Assembly (NCBI GenBank): GCA_004194705.1
Contig: SADC01001319.1
Span: 434,001-498,000 of the forward strand
DNA length: 64,000 nucleotides
Reading direction: 5' to 3'
Source of the DNA: Ditylenchus dipsaci
Lineage: Eukaryota > Nematoda > Chromadorea > Rhabditida > Anguinidae
The notes under the pieces were generated by a model. That model saw nothing but the letters and a program-made list of their open reading frames with translations. It had not been told where the DNA came from and did no database searches. Shown piece by piece: positions 1 to 20,500 of the stretch (positions are counted from its first letter, which is position 1; each line of letters opens with the position of its first letter). The position numbers and the translations under genes are program-made.

Positions 1-8764
<8,764 letters not shown>

Positions 8765-9254
8765 TATATTTTTGACCATATTAACTACAGCTGCCCGTAA
8801 AAAGATGACCACTCAAAAGAGAGTCCAGAATCACAGCTAGATTTTGACTGGTTATGCTCTTATGAGAAATTAAACTTGGAATTGTTAAAAAATACAATGA
8901 TACCAATGCTTGTTAAAATAATATGACGACTATGTGCTCAATGTAGTAGTTCTAGGGTTAGTTGAACTTTTCCATAAACGCCTCCTTAAGTTTGGGGAGC
9001 TATATTTCAGACTATAATCAATACCGTATTTATTCTAATAAACCGACACCCTCCTAATTCAAATCGTGTTTTGGCATTGTTTTTTGACTTACTTTTTGCA
9101 AACCACTCTTAGGCAAGTTAGCCCTCATTTTGTATAAAGTGAAATGAACAAAATATGTGCACTTTGGGGTTGGGGGAGGTTGTTCTTCTTCTATTAACTA
9201 TGAATAGTTATAAAAAGTCAAATCTTGGTAAGGAATTTTTTTCCGAAAAGTTAA

Positions 9255-9493
9255 AGGGGCATACCAGCGCGTTACACTGCAATTAAGAGGGGGGACCAGC
9301 AATTTCTTCTCAATTTCATGACCGTTTTCTGTAACCGTTCTACTTGATCCAACGAAAGTTTTCAGCCTACTTTTTAAAGTAAAATAAGGCCATAAATATC
9401 AGGTTTGAGTTGAAACGAGTGAAAACAAGGAAGATTTTCGAAAAGTTGCTGGTCCACGCTTTAATTTTCAGTGTAATGCGCTGGTATGCCCTT
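9255..9493. repeat. TTAA-flanked MITE (AGGGGCATACCAGCGCG ends)
   Basis: TTAA lies at 9251-9254 and 9494-9497. The ends read AGGGGCATACCAGCGCGTTA and, reversed, AAGGGCATACCAGCGCATTA. Relatives are at 55215-55450 and, more distantly, 62118-62350. Confidence 0.8.
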
Positions 9494-10469
9494 TTAAGCT
9501 TCCGTAAAGTAAATGTTAGAAAAAAATTGCGATCGTTAAAAAATATTATTATATTAAAAATACTATTCACAGTTGATAATAAAAAGAACTCCCCGAAGGG
9601 CACAAGTGCCGTTGATTTTTTTTGTAAAAAAAGTTTCCGTTTTCCCTGACTTGATGAATCTGGTTTTCAGATGGCTGACAGGGTAGTCAAGCGCTAATCA
9701 CCGCAGTCAGCAATTACGAAATGTTTTTTCATCTATTAGAAAGTAATACTTTTTTCACAATAAAAAATCAAAAATAGAAAAACACATACCTGCTTAAATT
9801 GCCGTTCTGTGCTGGTTGTTTGGAGACTCCATTGCCAACTTTGGAGTGACTTAATGATACTTTCTTTTGTTTGTTTTTCCAACCGACTATATCATTTTCC
9901 ATCATTTTAATGGAATTAGTGAAATTATTAAATGTCTCAAACAACTCAAAAAGAATCTGTTACGGCACACACATTCTCACCCTAACTGTTTTGTTTGTTT
10001 AATGGAGGCGTTAAGAAAAAAGTGTGAGTTAGTATGTTTGACATCCATTATTGATAAACTTAAATTCTATTGTAAGATGCGGTAATGTTTGTCATCAGCA
10101 GCCAAATGCAGCAGCAGCAATCTAGTGAGGTCGAAGGGCTCCTGCTGCTGTCTGTGCTCTGGCAAACAAATGCTTTTGTTTGTGAACAGAACATTTTTAT
10201 TTCGACAAGAACACTTCATTTGGTTGTGTCAAGGAGGAAAACACCTAAATTCTGTGAAATCCTACTTCTTGGAAGTGATGGAGCACAAGTTAGCACGGCG
10301 AAATTAAAAAAACACTTCAAATAATTGCGAATGTGTTATGAAAGAGAGAATAATAAATTGTTTTGTGTAAAAGCTCTTCTTCACAAATGAATCGATTTAA
10401 GTGTGACGTTTGTATTTTGATCAGTGAAATAACAAAAAAATCTAGGAAAAAAGTTATTAGTTGTTAATG

Positions 10470-10815
10470 CCCATACACAATAAGAAGTCTCTATGCAGAT
10501 GCTAAAGCAGACTACTCACTAAAAATTTCGGAAACAGAATTCTCGCCTTTATTTACTTTTTTCCGAAATTATTCAGTTTGTGCGATTTTTTTAGTTTCCA
10601 GTTGCTTATGTAGCTTCTGACAGCATATAGTCGAGGGTTAGGGCTACCAAATGAGCCATTGGCAGAATCCGCCTGGAATCCTAACTTGAATTTGAGTGCG
10701 GATGCTTGGGTGGGTTGTTTTTTACCTCAATTTTCGAAACAACATCTACTTTATCAATAGCTCATTTGGTATCCTGAATCTTAGCTACAAGATGGCACAA
10801 ACAGAATAACTTTTC
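10470..10815. repeat. dispersed repeat, inverted copy at 46335-46690
   Basis: Shared words with the other copy, in opposite orientation: GCATCTGCAAAC-like start, GAGAATTCTGTTTCC, TAGTCGAGGGTTAGG, GGCGGAT and CTCATTTGGTA. The repeat is itself partly palindromic. Confidence 0.7.
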
Positions 10816-12248
10816 GAAAAATTAAATAAAATTAGGCGAAAATTCGCATAAAAAGATGATAAAAAATGAAGTTGAAAATTTTTAAGAATTTATGAGCACT
10901 TATATATGCTGATTTTTTGGCCACTTACGAACACTGCTCTAAATACAATTTTGATCAAAAGTCATGCATCATTAGCAAGTAATTCGGAATCATCTTTACG
11001 ATACTACATTCAAAAGCTGAGATTTAGGGCCATCAGATAAATAAGATATATATGTATTTGCAAAATATATAGACTTTTATTCACCTAAATCAGTCTAAGC
11101 GTATCAGTAAAAATATTTTTTAATTTGCTTTTTTGAACATTTCCAACTTTATTTTGGTGTTTCTTCAGTATATTTTATATGCACACCGTGGATATAAGTA
11201 AATAAATAAACAAAAGCATAGGTCGACACAGAGTTTAAAGTTAGGCCAATACGCAGTTGGCCTTTCTCGTGTTTAATGACCATTAAACTTGTTAAGCACA
11301 GCCATTGCGAAACTTTAATTGGCTGGGGATCAACCTGATTTGGTCGATAATTATTTTGAATTATTTTTGTTTGCATAGTCCTTTGACAAGTCTAACCAAG
11401 CAAAAAACTTATGAAATTTGCTTGCGACCAAAAATTTACCAATTTACTAATCTCTTGTGTAATTTTTCAGTATACTTTATCTGCAAACTGTGAATAGAAG
11501 TTATAAATTTTCGTTATTGAAAATTCGTTTTTCATAATTCGATAAATATTCTGTCTTTTGGTATAAACTGAAGTTCTTTTCGTCTCTGCGAATCCAATTT
11601 CTCTTGTTTTGATGTTGTAACTAAAACAATGGTTATTCAAAATAGAAAAGGGAGAAAAATTTCTTGATATGGGTCGCTTTTGTCGTACGCTACTGCATTA
11701 ATGACACAGATGTCAATTTTTCCTAAAAATTTAATCAAATTAATAAGTATGTTGGGCTTATAAAATTTTATACAAATAAGTTCACGGTGACTTTTCAGGT
11801 TTATTTCTAAGAATGGTTTTTTTTAAATAGACGCAACGTACACTTTTGTAGCCCTGCAGTGGTATGTTAACTGAGATGGACTTTTTTTGGAAAAGTTAGC
11901 GTTTGGCTTTAGCAATTGTGATGTCATTTTGAGAAGTTTACAATCACTTTTATCACTTTAACTAATCCAAACCTCGAAAATTTCTAGGCGCTAGTTACCA
12001 CGGAATTTTATTTTTCAGTTTTTCATTTTTTTGTAATTTTTACCTAAAAGCCATTTTACAGAACTATTTTTAAGTATGGGATATGGACTTTTTGAAAAAC
12101 ACAAGATTACAAAATCCGAAACTTTCAGGCGGTAAGTGAAATCCCAAATTTCCAAATTATCACGTCGTTAAAATCTGAAAATTCGGGATTTCTGGCTACC
12201 GAAATTTTATTCTTTCCAATTTCAGTCAAAAAATCGTTCGCGCCTTAA

Positions 12249-12479
12249 GGGCCATTGCCACCTGTTTCGAATTGTCCCCCACAATTCAAATTTTGTGCCT
12301 AATCATTCAACTTCTGTACGGATTTTTCAGCTGGGTTTCTAAAAAAACTGGACTTAGAATTTAATTTTAGGTATAGTTTTGTTAGAAACCAAGTTGAAAA
12401 ATTCGTACAAAAGTTCAATGATTCAAAAAAAATTTTGAATTGGCGGGGACAACCGTTGTTGGAGACGGCAATTGGCCCT
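12249..12479. repeat. TTAA-flanked MITE (GGGCCATTGCC ends)
   Basis: TTAA lies at 12245-12248 and 12480-12483. The ends are GGGCCATTGCC and GGCAATTGGCCCT. Arms of about 100 bp pair imperfectly (TTCAACTTCTGTACG against CGTACAAAAGTTCAA). Confidence 0.75.
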
Positions 12480-12618
12480 TTAATAATACGTTTTGACCCT
12501 TAAAATGCGAAAAGTTGTTAAAAAATCTGATCTTGAGCCAGCTCAAGACTGTGTGGTCCTGCATTATACTTTTAATCAAATTTCTGCAGCTAAATTATCG
12601 ATTTTAAAAAGAGCTTAC

Positions 12619-14720
12619 TAATATAGTACGTAGTCTTCGGGCCTCACAATGACGTCTATTGTTTTACTTGTTTGAGACGCTTCCCCACCCATAAATAAGG
12701 TGACATTCTGGAAGTTGGTTGCATCACAATCACAAACATAATATCCAATTGAGCTGTTGTATACTGCATTCGTAGTATTTGTAAAGGCATTCATGACTGA
12801 GTAGGGCACTCTACCACTGGAATCGTATTCACCGATGATTTTGAGAAGTTCTCCAACATTTTCTATTACGCTATCATTGCCATTAATATAACCAACTCTG
12901 CTTACATGAACAGAGTAATAATTGGAAGAATATGGTATATACATTTTTCGCTCCGTCAACTTCTCGGACACGTGTTGCCATTCATCTTTACAGTTTTTGG
13001 TGTCCTCTTCTCCAATAGTCAATTCACCAGTGCCGTTGCTGTATGTGAAGTTTCTAAAGAAGCTTATAATTTTTTTTAATTATAATAATTTAATTATAAT
13101 AAATTAATTATAATAAAGAAGGTTACATAACATGATTGGGTACTTATTCGGTTTGTCAAAACCACCCCCCCCCATCACCTACTCTGAAAATATGACCCAA
13201 TCAGCTCCTGAACTACTTTTTTCTGCTTTTAAATATAAAAAAATTATTAACACTCAATTCCTTAAAAGTCAATAAAAATTCCGACACTAGTAGCGAATAC
13301 ATCCTCCTACTTTTATATTTGCGTAAACAGAACCCAAATATATGTCCAAACCTCAGAAAAAGTGCGTGAAACCTTTCTTAGTCATAGCTTTCGTACGCTG
13401 GCTCACCCTAGAGTCTAAACTTGTTATTTTGAAGGATAGTTACGAAAAGTCAGATTTTAGGGGGCGGGGTATTCGCTACTAGCTCCGAAATTTAAAAAAA
13501 ATCACCTCAGGGGATGTAAGGTCCGACCGAATAATTATCAAAATGTTAAAAACCTTCAAAATTTGACTGTAAAATTTTTTTAACCTGTTTAACCATACAG
13601 AAATGACAGGATTGTCCAATTGGTGAGCAATTTGTTGAAACACAGATATGTTATTTTCACTCTCGTCCCAAGACAACCCAATATGCCGTCTACTGGGTAA
13701 TACATAATATCTGAAGGCAATTGGCTTAGTAAACCAAACGAGATATTTGTGCCGAATTGCCCCAAACTGATGATGTCATTGCCAATGTAGCCATATGCAC
13801 TATTTCTATCTATTGAATATTTTTTATGCTCATCAACAAAAGTTGTGGAAGCGCTGAAAAAGAACTCACAGGCAAAGACTATTAATATTGATATTAATAT
13901 GTTACCGTATTTTCTGTAATTTAGCGGCAGTCATTGATTTATTCCTACTTTAAACCTATATGTGAAATTTTGTCTAGCTAGAAATTTTAGCTTATTGTTT
14001 TCTTAACTACCACAAGCTTTACGAATTCCACTTTTTATATTTTGGTTAAGCACCCCGAAATCTTGAGATCGAGCTGAAAATTTGTAGGGTGGAAAAGTTC
14101 AGCAGAAGGCCAGTAATTTATAAAGTGAATTTTTAATCAAAATTTGACTTTTTACTATTTTTTGGTCACTGGAGCCCGTCAAAAAAGCCTCTGTATTCAT
14201 TTTTGGTGTGTACTAACTAGTAGCGCCGAAATATGTATATTAGTGACAAGCCTGCTATTTAATAATATTGAAAATAAAAACCTTGAGTCAAATAAGTTCT
14301 TTTTAGGAAGAAATGGGTACATTTTATTTAAATCTGCATCAACATCAATAAGCATAAGGTCAGTAGACTGGGACAGCTGAATTTTTACATAAAATGGGCT
14401 TTGCTCTGAAAATTTAAAGTTTGTGATTAAAGTAAAATTTAAAATTAACGTGGATTTCCAGCGAAAACGGGTGCGTGCAATGTATACATATCGAGTTCTC
14501 TCAGTGGCATCATTCCGGCTGCCATACATCGTAAATACGGTCCTGCGTCTATATTTTGTGTTGAAAAGTTTTCTTGCAGCTTGGAAAGTATTTTCAAAAA
14601 GCGTCTTTTAGCTGAATTATTTGCAGAAAATTGAGTCTGCAAAATAGTTGGAATACGATGTACAATTGCATAAGCTGCTAAATGTAGGAATAGGTAGAAA
14701 TAAAAGTACATGTGAAACAT
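12619..14720 (-). CDS. pepsin-like aspartic protease homologue lacking catalytic motifs (3' exon not found)
   Basis: Exons are 14720-14450, 14405-14282, 13853-13585 and 13053-12619; phases join correctly. The product starts with a hydrophobic signal-like segment (MFHMYFYFYLFLHLAAYA), then a propeptide-like stretch, then the pepsin fold: FYVKIQLSQ, KNLFDSSASTTF, YGYIGNDIISLGQFG, PVDGILGLSW, NPVISVWLNR, NGTGELTIG, YYVCDCDATN and VRPEDYVLY. Where active enzymes have the first DTGS this one reads DVDA. The second DTGT/S region aligns with EYDSS. The flap segment that normally holds YGSGS is shortened to IDRNS. It therefore appears to be a secreted pseudo-protease. One base is missing near 13671-13680 in the GILGLSW codons. 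Exon D ends with a good donor (TTA|GTAAGC); the last exon with the WILG...IGFA region was not found with confidence. A weak candidate reading QWLCL...RIGL lies at about 11345-11240 but its phase does not fit. Confidence 0.75.
13287..13482. repeat. MITE, CTAGTAGCGAATACATC family
   Basis: The ends are CTAGTAGCGAATACATC and GGGTATTCGCTACTAG. A relative at 31045-31271 shares the inner GTCCARACC...AAAAAGTGCGT block. It lies in the intron 13584-13054 of the pepsin-like gene. Confidence 0.75.
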
Positions 14721-17555
14721 TGATATTAGTCTATCTACTTTCGCTGACAGTTTACTGATGTATACTTTTGACAAAGTTGGTGCCTGCGTTTTTTAGAGTT
14801 AAAAGTCAAAATTTGAACTTGTTTGTTGACACTGCAAAAAATTTCACTTCTATCGTCTTTAAATTGCTCACGTAACTGATAACAAGTTCTTTATAAATAT
14901 TCACAACTAGTCACGCAGGAAATCGCAAAACATACTGATTATATTTCTCTTCCTTCCTATTTTTGTTCAAATTTTAGCTTTATATATGCTAAAGAGTTAT
15001 CGAAACAAACTGTCTTGACTGCCTTTTGATCTTTTTAGTTTATTATTTTTTATTCATATAAAAACATCTTTCAACATTATATTAGCGACGTCCTCAAAGA
15101 AGTTTAAACCTAGGAGTCTTTTTTTGGATAAGGCTAAAGTAGTTAGGCAAAAGTAGGCCATCATGGGTTAGGACGGATTCAAACATGTTTTTCTCACCTG
15201 TTTATAGTTTGGTAGAACTTGTTTGAGATCTTCCTAACCTACACTGGCCTACCGTGCTCCTAAACGAACATTTAAAAAAAATCAACCGGAGAGAAAAGTC
15301 ATTTTTCGGGTGCCAACGCAGCACGCGAAGAGCCGGAAATTCCCGCCTTCAAAATTAGTATAACCCTCTTTGCCTGCCATTTTTTTATATGACTTTTTTA
15401 TATTTTATACTTTGTATGACAACTAGGGAAGAAAGTAACAATGGCAAAAACAAATCCCAGAGTAAATTATGAATTGGTCAAATTTTAGCCAACCGGCTCA
15501 AAGCGGTAAAAATAGTTATGGCACCAATTTAAAAACTAACGCTATTTTGAGAACAAGTGTTTGAAAATTTTCAACAATTTTTCTTTGCTCCCGTAAAAAT
15601 CATCAAATGACTTAAAAAAGTTTGATCTGAAGCAATATTTCACACCTTTTGCACGCCATTAAGCAGTGATCTTTCTACATTCCTTGCATCCAACGAACAA
15701 AATGCTTGATTTATCAAATTTGTCTTCTATCTCGTTTTCCACTACAGTAAAGTATAACAAACCACTCGGCTCAATTAGGTTGCATTTGACTCAAACATAA
15801 TCAATTTTACCCTTGATATAACGAGCCCTCGATGTAACGAGCATTTTTTCAAAATTTTGCAATCAAACATACCCTTGGTATAACGAAACCTTCTATATGA
15901 CTAACATTTTTCAAAAATTTGGCATAGAAAAGTGTCAATGTAACATGAAAGTTCGAACTAAAGAGAGAGGATCACATTAGAAAGGGCGGTATCAGAAAAA
16001 ACCGGATTGATGATAGAATGACACGCGTTTTTTTGCGCAATATCAGGCTAACGTAGTAAAACCTTGATACAACGACCCTTCATTTAGTTTAGGTTACAAT
16101 ACCTCGATATAACGAACATTTTTGCGTCCCTAGAGGGTTCCTTATACCGAGCTTCGACTGTATGGCAAAATCAATTTCTTCATTCATTATTGTTTGAAAA
16201 AATAACGACGTGGTAAACAGAACAAAAAAGCGATAAATGCATGAATAAATAAATGACTCACATAGTTTTTGGAAAAATACCGCTTTGGGACGGTTGGCCA
16301 AAAGATTGCCAAGCTTATAATTGCTTTACTAAACCTAATAAAGTTATAAAATTGTGTATTAGAAAACAGCCAATGATACATCTTTCGATTTAATTTTCAG
16401 CGATTTTTGTTTGTCTTCTGTTCAGTCTTTTTATCACTAAAATGTTTGCAAACTTCTTTTCTTTCTTTTTTAAAAACAGTTACGTCTGAACGTGAGCAAA
16501 AAGTCGTATTTTGGATGAATTTTCGAACTGGCCAAAATATGGCCAACCAGCAAAAGAGGGATAAACATGCCTAATAAAAAGTTTGTTTTGTAAGCAAATA
16601 AAATCCGAAACAGTGCTAGAGGTGGAAAACCCCAAAAGACCCACCTGATTCGAAGCTTCAAAACATTGGGATGTTTAATGTTTTTTCCACCTCTAGCAGT
16701 GTTTTAGATTTTTTCTGATGACAAAACAAACTTATATATTTAAACTGAACTAAACAAGCTTTTTATAATAATGTTGTAGGCCAAAATGTCCCTTACAAAA
16801 TGTGTATTTTCAAAAAAGCATTCACTTATAATTTTTTGTAAGATCGAGGGGTTTCCTTGTCAGCTGAAAATTGTATGAATCTAATTTTTCAAATTCATTA
16901 TTTTGAGATACTTTTAGTTAACTTTTGAGATCGATTAGATTGAAAAATGTTTCTTATAATCTAGGCTAAAAACTGAGTTCAACAAATTGTATAAGGAATA
17001 CTATTTTTCTGCAAAAGTCCACAGCTGCGGTTATTAGCTCTGATTTCCGATAGACAATCCAGATAGTTGTAGCAACATATAAAGACAAAATATCTCATTT
17101 TTAGTTTGCAAAAAAACACTTCTCAAAATGTGTACTGAGCTCCGAGAAATTCCAGTTTTAGCCACGAAGTATTGTTACTGCAGCATCAGGAATCCGATTT
17201 ATCTTTTTGAAGATATGAACTGTTCCCTAAAAATTTCTCAAACAGCCCTATGCAAAAGACATCCAAGGGTCTGTACTTCGTTATCAAACACTCGCTCAGA
17301 CTCAAATAATTAGCAAAGAGTACGGCTATCACGTCCGAAAACATAGAAAACAGGAGAATTGATATTCTTTTGTGCTTCTAAGGATATTAAAAGAAATTAA
17401 AATACTCTTTTTTAAAATTCTTTTTCTTATTTTTACGAAAACACTTCATTTAGTTGTGTTTTAGGATGACTAAATTACACGACATCTTGGCTTTAAGATT
17501 ATTGTTTACTTTAATTTAAGCATAAAAAATTTCGTATACAGACATAAATAGAACT
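14721..17555. other. intergenic stretch between the pepsin-like gene and pump copy 2
   Basis: No gene is recognised. It holds an inverted repeat of the CCAGCGTATGTTAGGA family at about 15150-15263. A run of pogo-like ends (CTTGATATAACGA and similar, about 15745-16161) finishes in TTCGACTGTA. Confidence 0.55.
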
Positions 17556-20500
17556 TTAAAACGTAAAAACCCGAACGATCATATTATCTGGATAATTCCT
17601 GATACAATACTTTCTTAACTCGTTGTAACAAAAACAAACACTCCAAAAGCGGCAACAATGGCCCAGCACTGCCTGAAAGAGGAGTATGAAGCTACTAACC
17701 AAAAGTTGTAAATTACAAAAATATACCAGGGAACAGGAGCACCACCCAGAAAGGAATGGACTCCTGCAAGTTTGTATTGTAAAATTTTGCCAAATTGCAA
17801 AAGTAACCAACCTGGCATGTACACATATATCAAAAGGATGATTATTTCAGCAATAACTGCCAAATCATTAGCTAAAATGGTGTTTGTTACATTAGCTAAA
17901 ACTTAAATAAATTACTTTGTTGGAAAAAAATCCATGGGTAAACAGAGACTGCCTCAGTGTCCGAGTACTAAACACGTGAAATACCTGAAAAAAGCAAGAA
18001 GTGGCTTGAAAAAAGCTCTAAACAAATATATACTTGTCCAAATACAACCCCAATTTGCCTAAAATATTAAGTAATATATCTTAAACATATTCTTGGAGTA
18101 AAATATTACCAGGCAGAACAGGCTTGTCTATTGATATGCCTAAACAAATTTGTTATATAAACACATAATCTGTGAATTAGCCAGCCGAAAATTTGGATTT
18201 TTCATGTTAGTCTTTAGCAAAACATTTCAGAAGTCGAAACCGCTTTCATTTTTTCTTAGTTCTGTTTCCAATAACCATAGAGAGTCATGTGTTTTAGTTA
18301 GTAAAGTTTTTACTTAGTAAATTTTTAGGTGCTCTATTTTTTGACTTATCAAGATTTATTAAGGAAGCCCAAGCAGGTAATAGCTCGTCTTTCTCCACAG
18401 ACAATTTTTTTTATATAAGTACGATAATTTCCGGTTGTCCATTGAAAATGTTGGGTAGCTGAGCAAAAGTTTGAAAAATTTACAAATTGCTAATTGTTAA
18501 ATTTTGTTCAAAATGTCGATTTTCTTTATTCCCGCGTTTAGTTGTGGCACTATATGGACGCTTGACTCTACTTGAAAGTTTAAACCACATTTGTTGTGCA
18601 GCTGTAAACTTATGGCCATTGCTTACAAAAACAGGCGCATCATGTTCCCAATAATCCATTGCTGACATCCTAAAATTTTCAAAAATGTTGTCTCAAAAAA
18701 ATTTACGCTCCAATAATAACCATAGATCACTGATGTTGATGCCATGGGACCTAAAGCTCATTTATATTTTAAAACATGTTGTGAATAAAAAACCAACCAA
18801 AAAACTGCACAATAAGCCAAAAAACATCCGAGTGTTTGCACATGTGCAGTATATCCATAGCAGTAGAAAATGAGTGCTTTGCCAATGAGGTTGTCTCCAT
18901 CCTTCCTTGGAGGCCTTCTCATAACATCTCCCTCCAATGGCTCAGCACACATTGCAATACCAGGCAGTATTTCAGTGCCCAAATCAATGGACAAAATGAT
19001 CAATGAAGTGGTTCCTACTGGCATTCCAAAGCAAAATTTTATTACTAGTGCCCACACTTCTCTAGAAATTTGGGCGTTGCGTGTTGCTATTACTGGAATC
19101 TGGGGTATGACTTACGGAAAGGTGTGTGTCAACACATATGCCATCAACTTCTTGATATTGTCGAACATGAGTCTTCCTTCTTCTACAGCTCCTACTATTG
19201 AAGAGAAGTTGTCGTCGACCAAAACTATCTACAAAAAAATATTTATGAAAAAAAATTATGGCGTTTTCAGGAAATGTAAGCAAAGAGCTCAACTCCAATT
19301 TGGTCGTCATTTACTACCGTATTTATTCTAATAGAAGAGCCGTCTCTAATAGAAGAGCACCTCGGAGGGGGTTGGAAAAGAGAAGAGCATGCTCTTCTAT
19401 TAGAAGAAATGCGGTATATTCTTTAAATGATCCAGATCATTCTGTGCTCTGGTATAAAAGATGGTTTTAGTGTGAAGGGTGCCTGATAGGTATGAGTCTC
19501 AGAGACAATGGCGAAGAATTCCCCGCCACAAAGATTTTTTTAATCCCCAAAATAAGACCCTTTCCCAAACCTCGTCTCTTTGCCCTAATCCCGCGTCTTT
19601 GTAAACAGGCTGGAGCCGGGGCAAGCCTTTTTGATGCAAAATACACCGAATCCGTCTCCAACTCCGAATTGCTGATCAAACAATTAGGTTATGCTTGCAT
19701 TGGTGGCTTTAAAGTAATAAAAACAAACTAACATCAGCAGCTTCCTTGGCCACATCAGAGCCTGAACCCATTCCGACACCATGTTTGACTTCTTTAGAGC
19801 TGGAGCATCGTTCACCTGGAAATTGTCTAGTCATTTATGCACAGCTTTTGAAGCCTTATCTATTTTACCCCATCGCCAGTCATAGCAATAATCTGTTTTC
19901 TCTTTTGGCACTCCTCCACTATTCTGTATTTCTGCTCAGGTGTTGTTCTAGCGAAGACCAAGCTATTTCTGCTGATCAGTCTATCCAGTCTTTTTCAGCC
20001 AGCTGGGCAATCTCTTCCCCCTGATCACTTCCCAGTCTTGTTCTTTTCCGGGCTGAAAATATTTTCAGTCTATTGTGTTATTGTTTCTGCAAGAAAAGTC
20101 TACCAAGACAGTAACCAGCCCAATCTGCTTAGCGATTGCAGTGGCTGTGGCATGATGGTCTCCAGTGACCATAAACACCTTCAGACCTGCTTCTTTGCAC
20201 TGTCTAATGGCCATCTCGGTCTCGTCTCTAGAATTGGGTTTTAGAAAATCTGTTTTGAGCAAACAGCTTTTAACCTTGGAGGGTCCATGATAGCACAAAT
20301 TCCAACGAAAACAAGATCTACTAATGGGAAGTTGCCTTGATCCATGTTGAATGTGACTGATGTTGAAGTTGTGAATATTTTATGTACAAAACCAATAACT
20401 CTACGTCCATTCGCAGCATATGAGTCATAAGCTTTCTGCAAAAAATTAAACTTGTCTTCACATAGTGTTTAGTCTGAATTTTTTATGGCAGATTTACAAC

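Larger units (their letters stand above)
8765..12618. other. intergenic stretch between pump copy 1 and the pepsin-like gene
   Basis: No gene is recognised. It holds a TTAA element (9255-9493), one copy of a long dispersed repeat (about 10470-10815) and a second TTAA element (12249-12479). The missing last exon of the pepsin-like gene should be in the right half. Confidence 0.6.

Noticed and set aside
11149..11376. Last exon of the pepsin-like gene (QWLCL...RIGL)
   Set aside because: Resemblance is weak and no acceptor gives the phase needed after 12619; kept only as a possibility.
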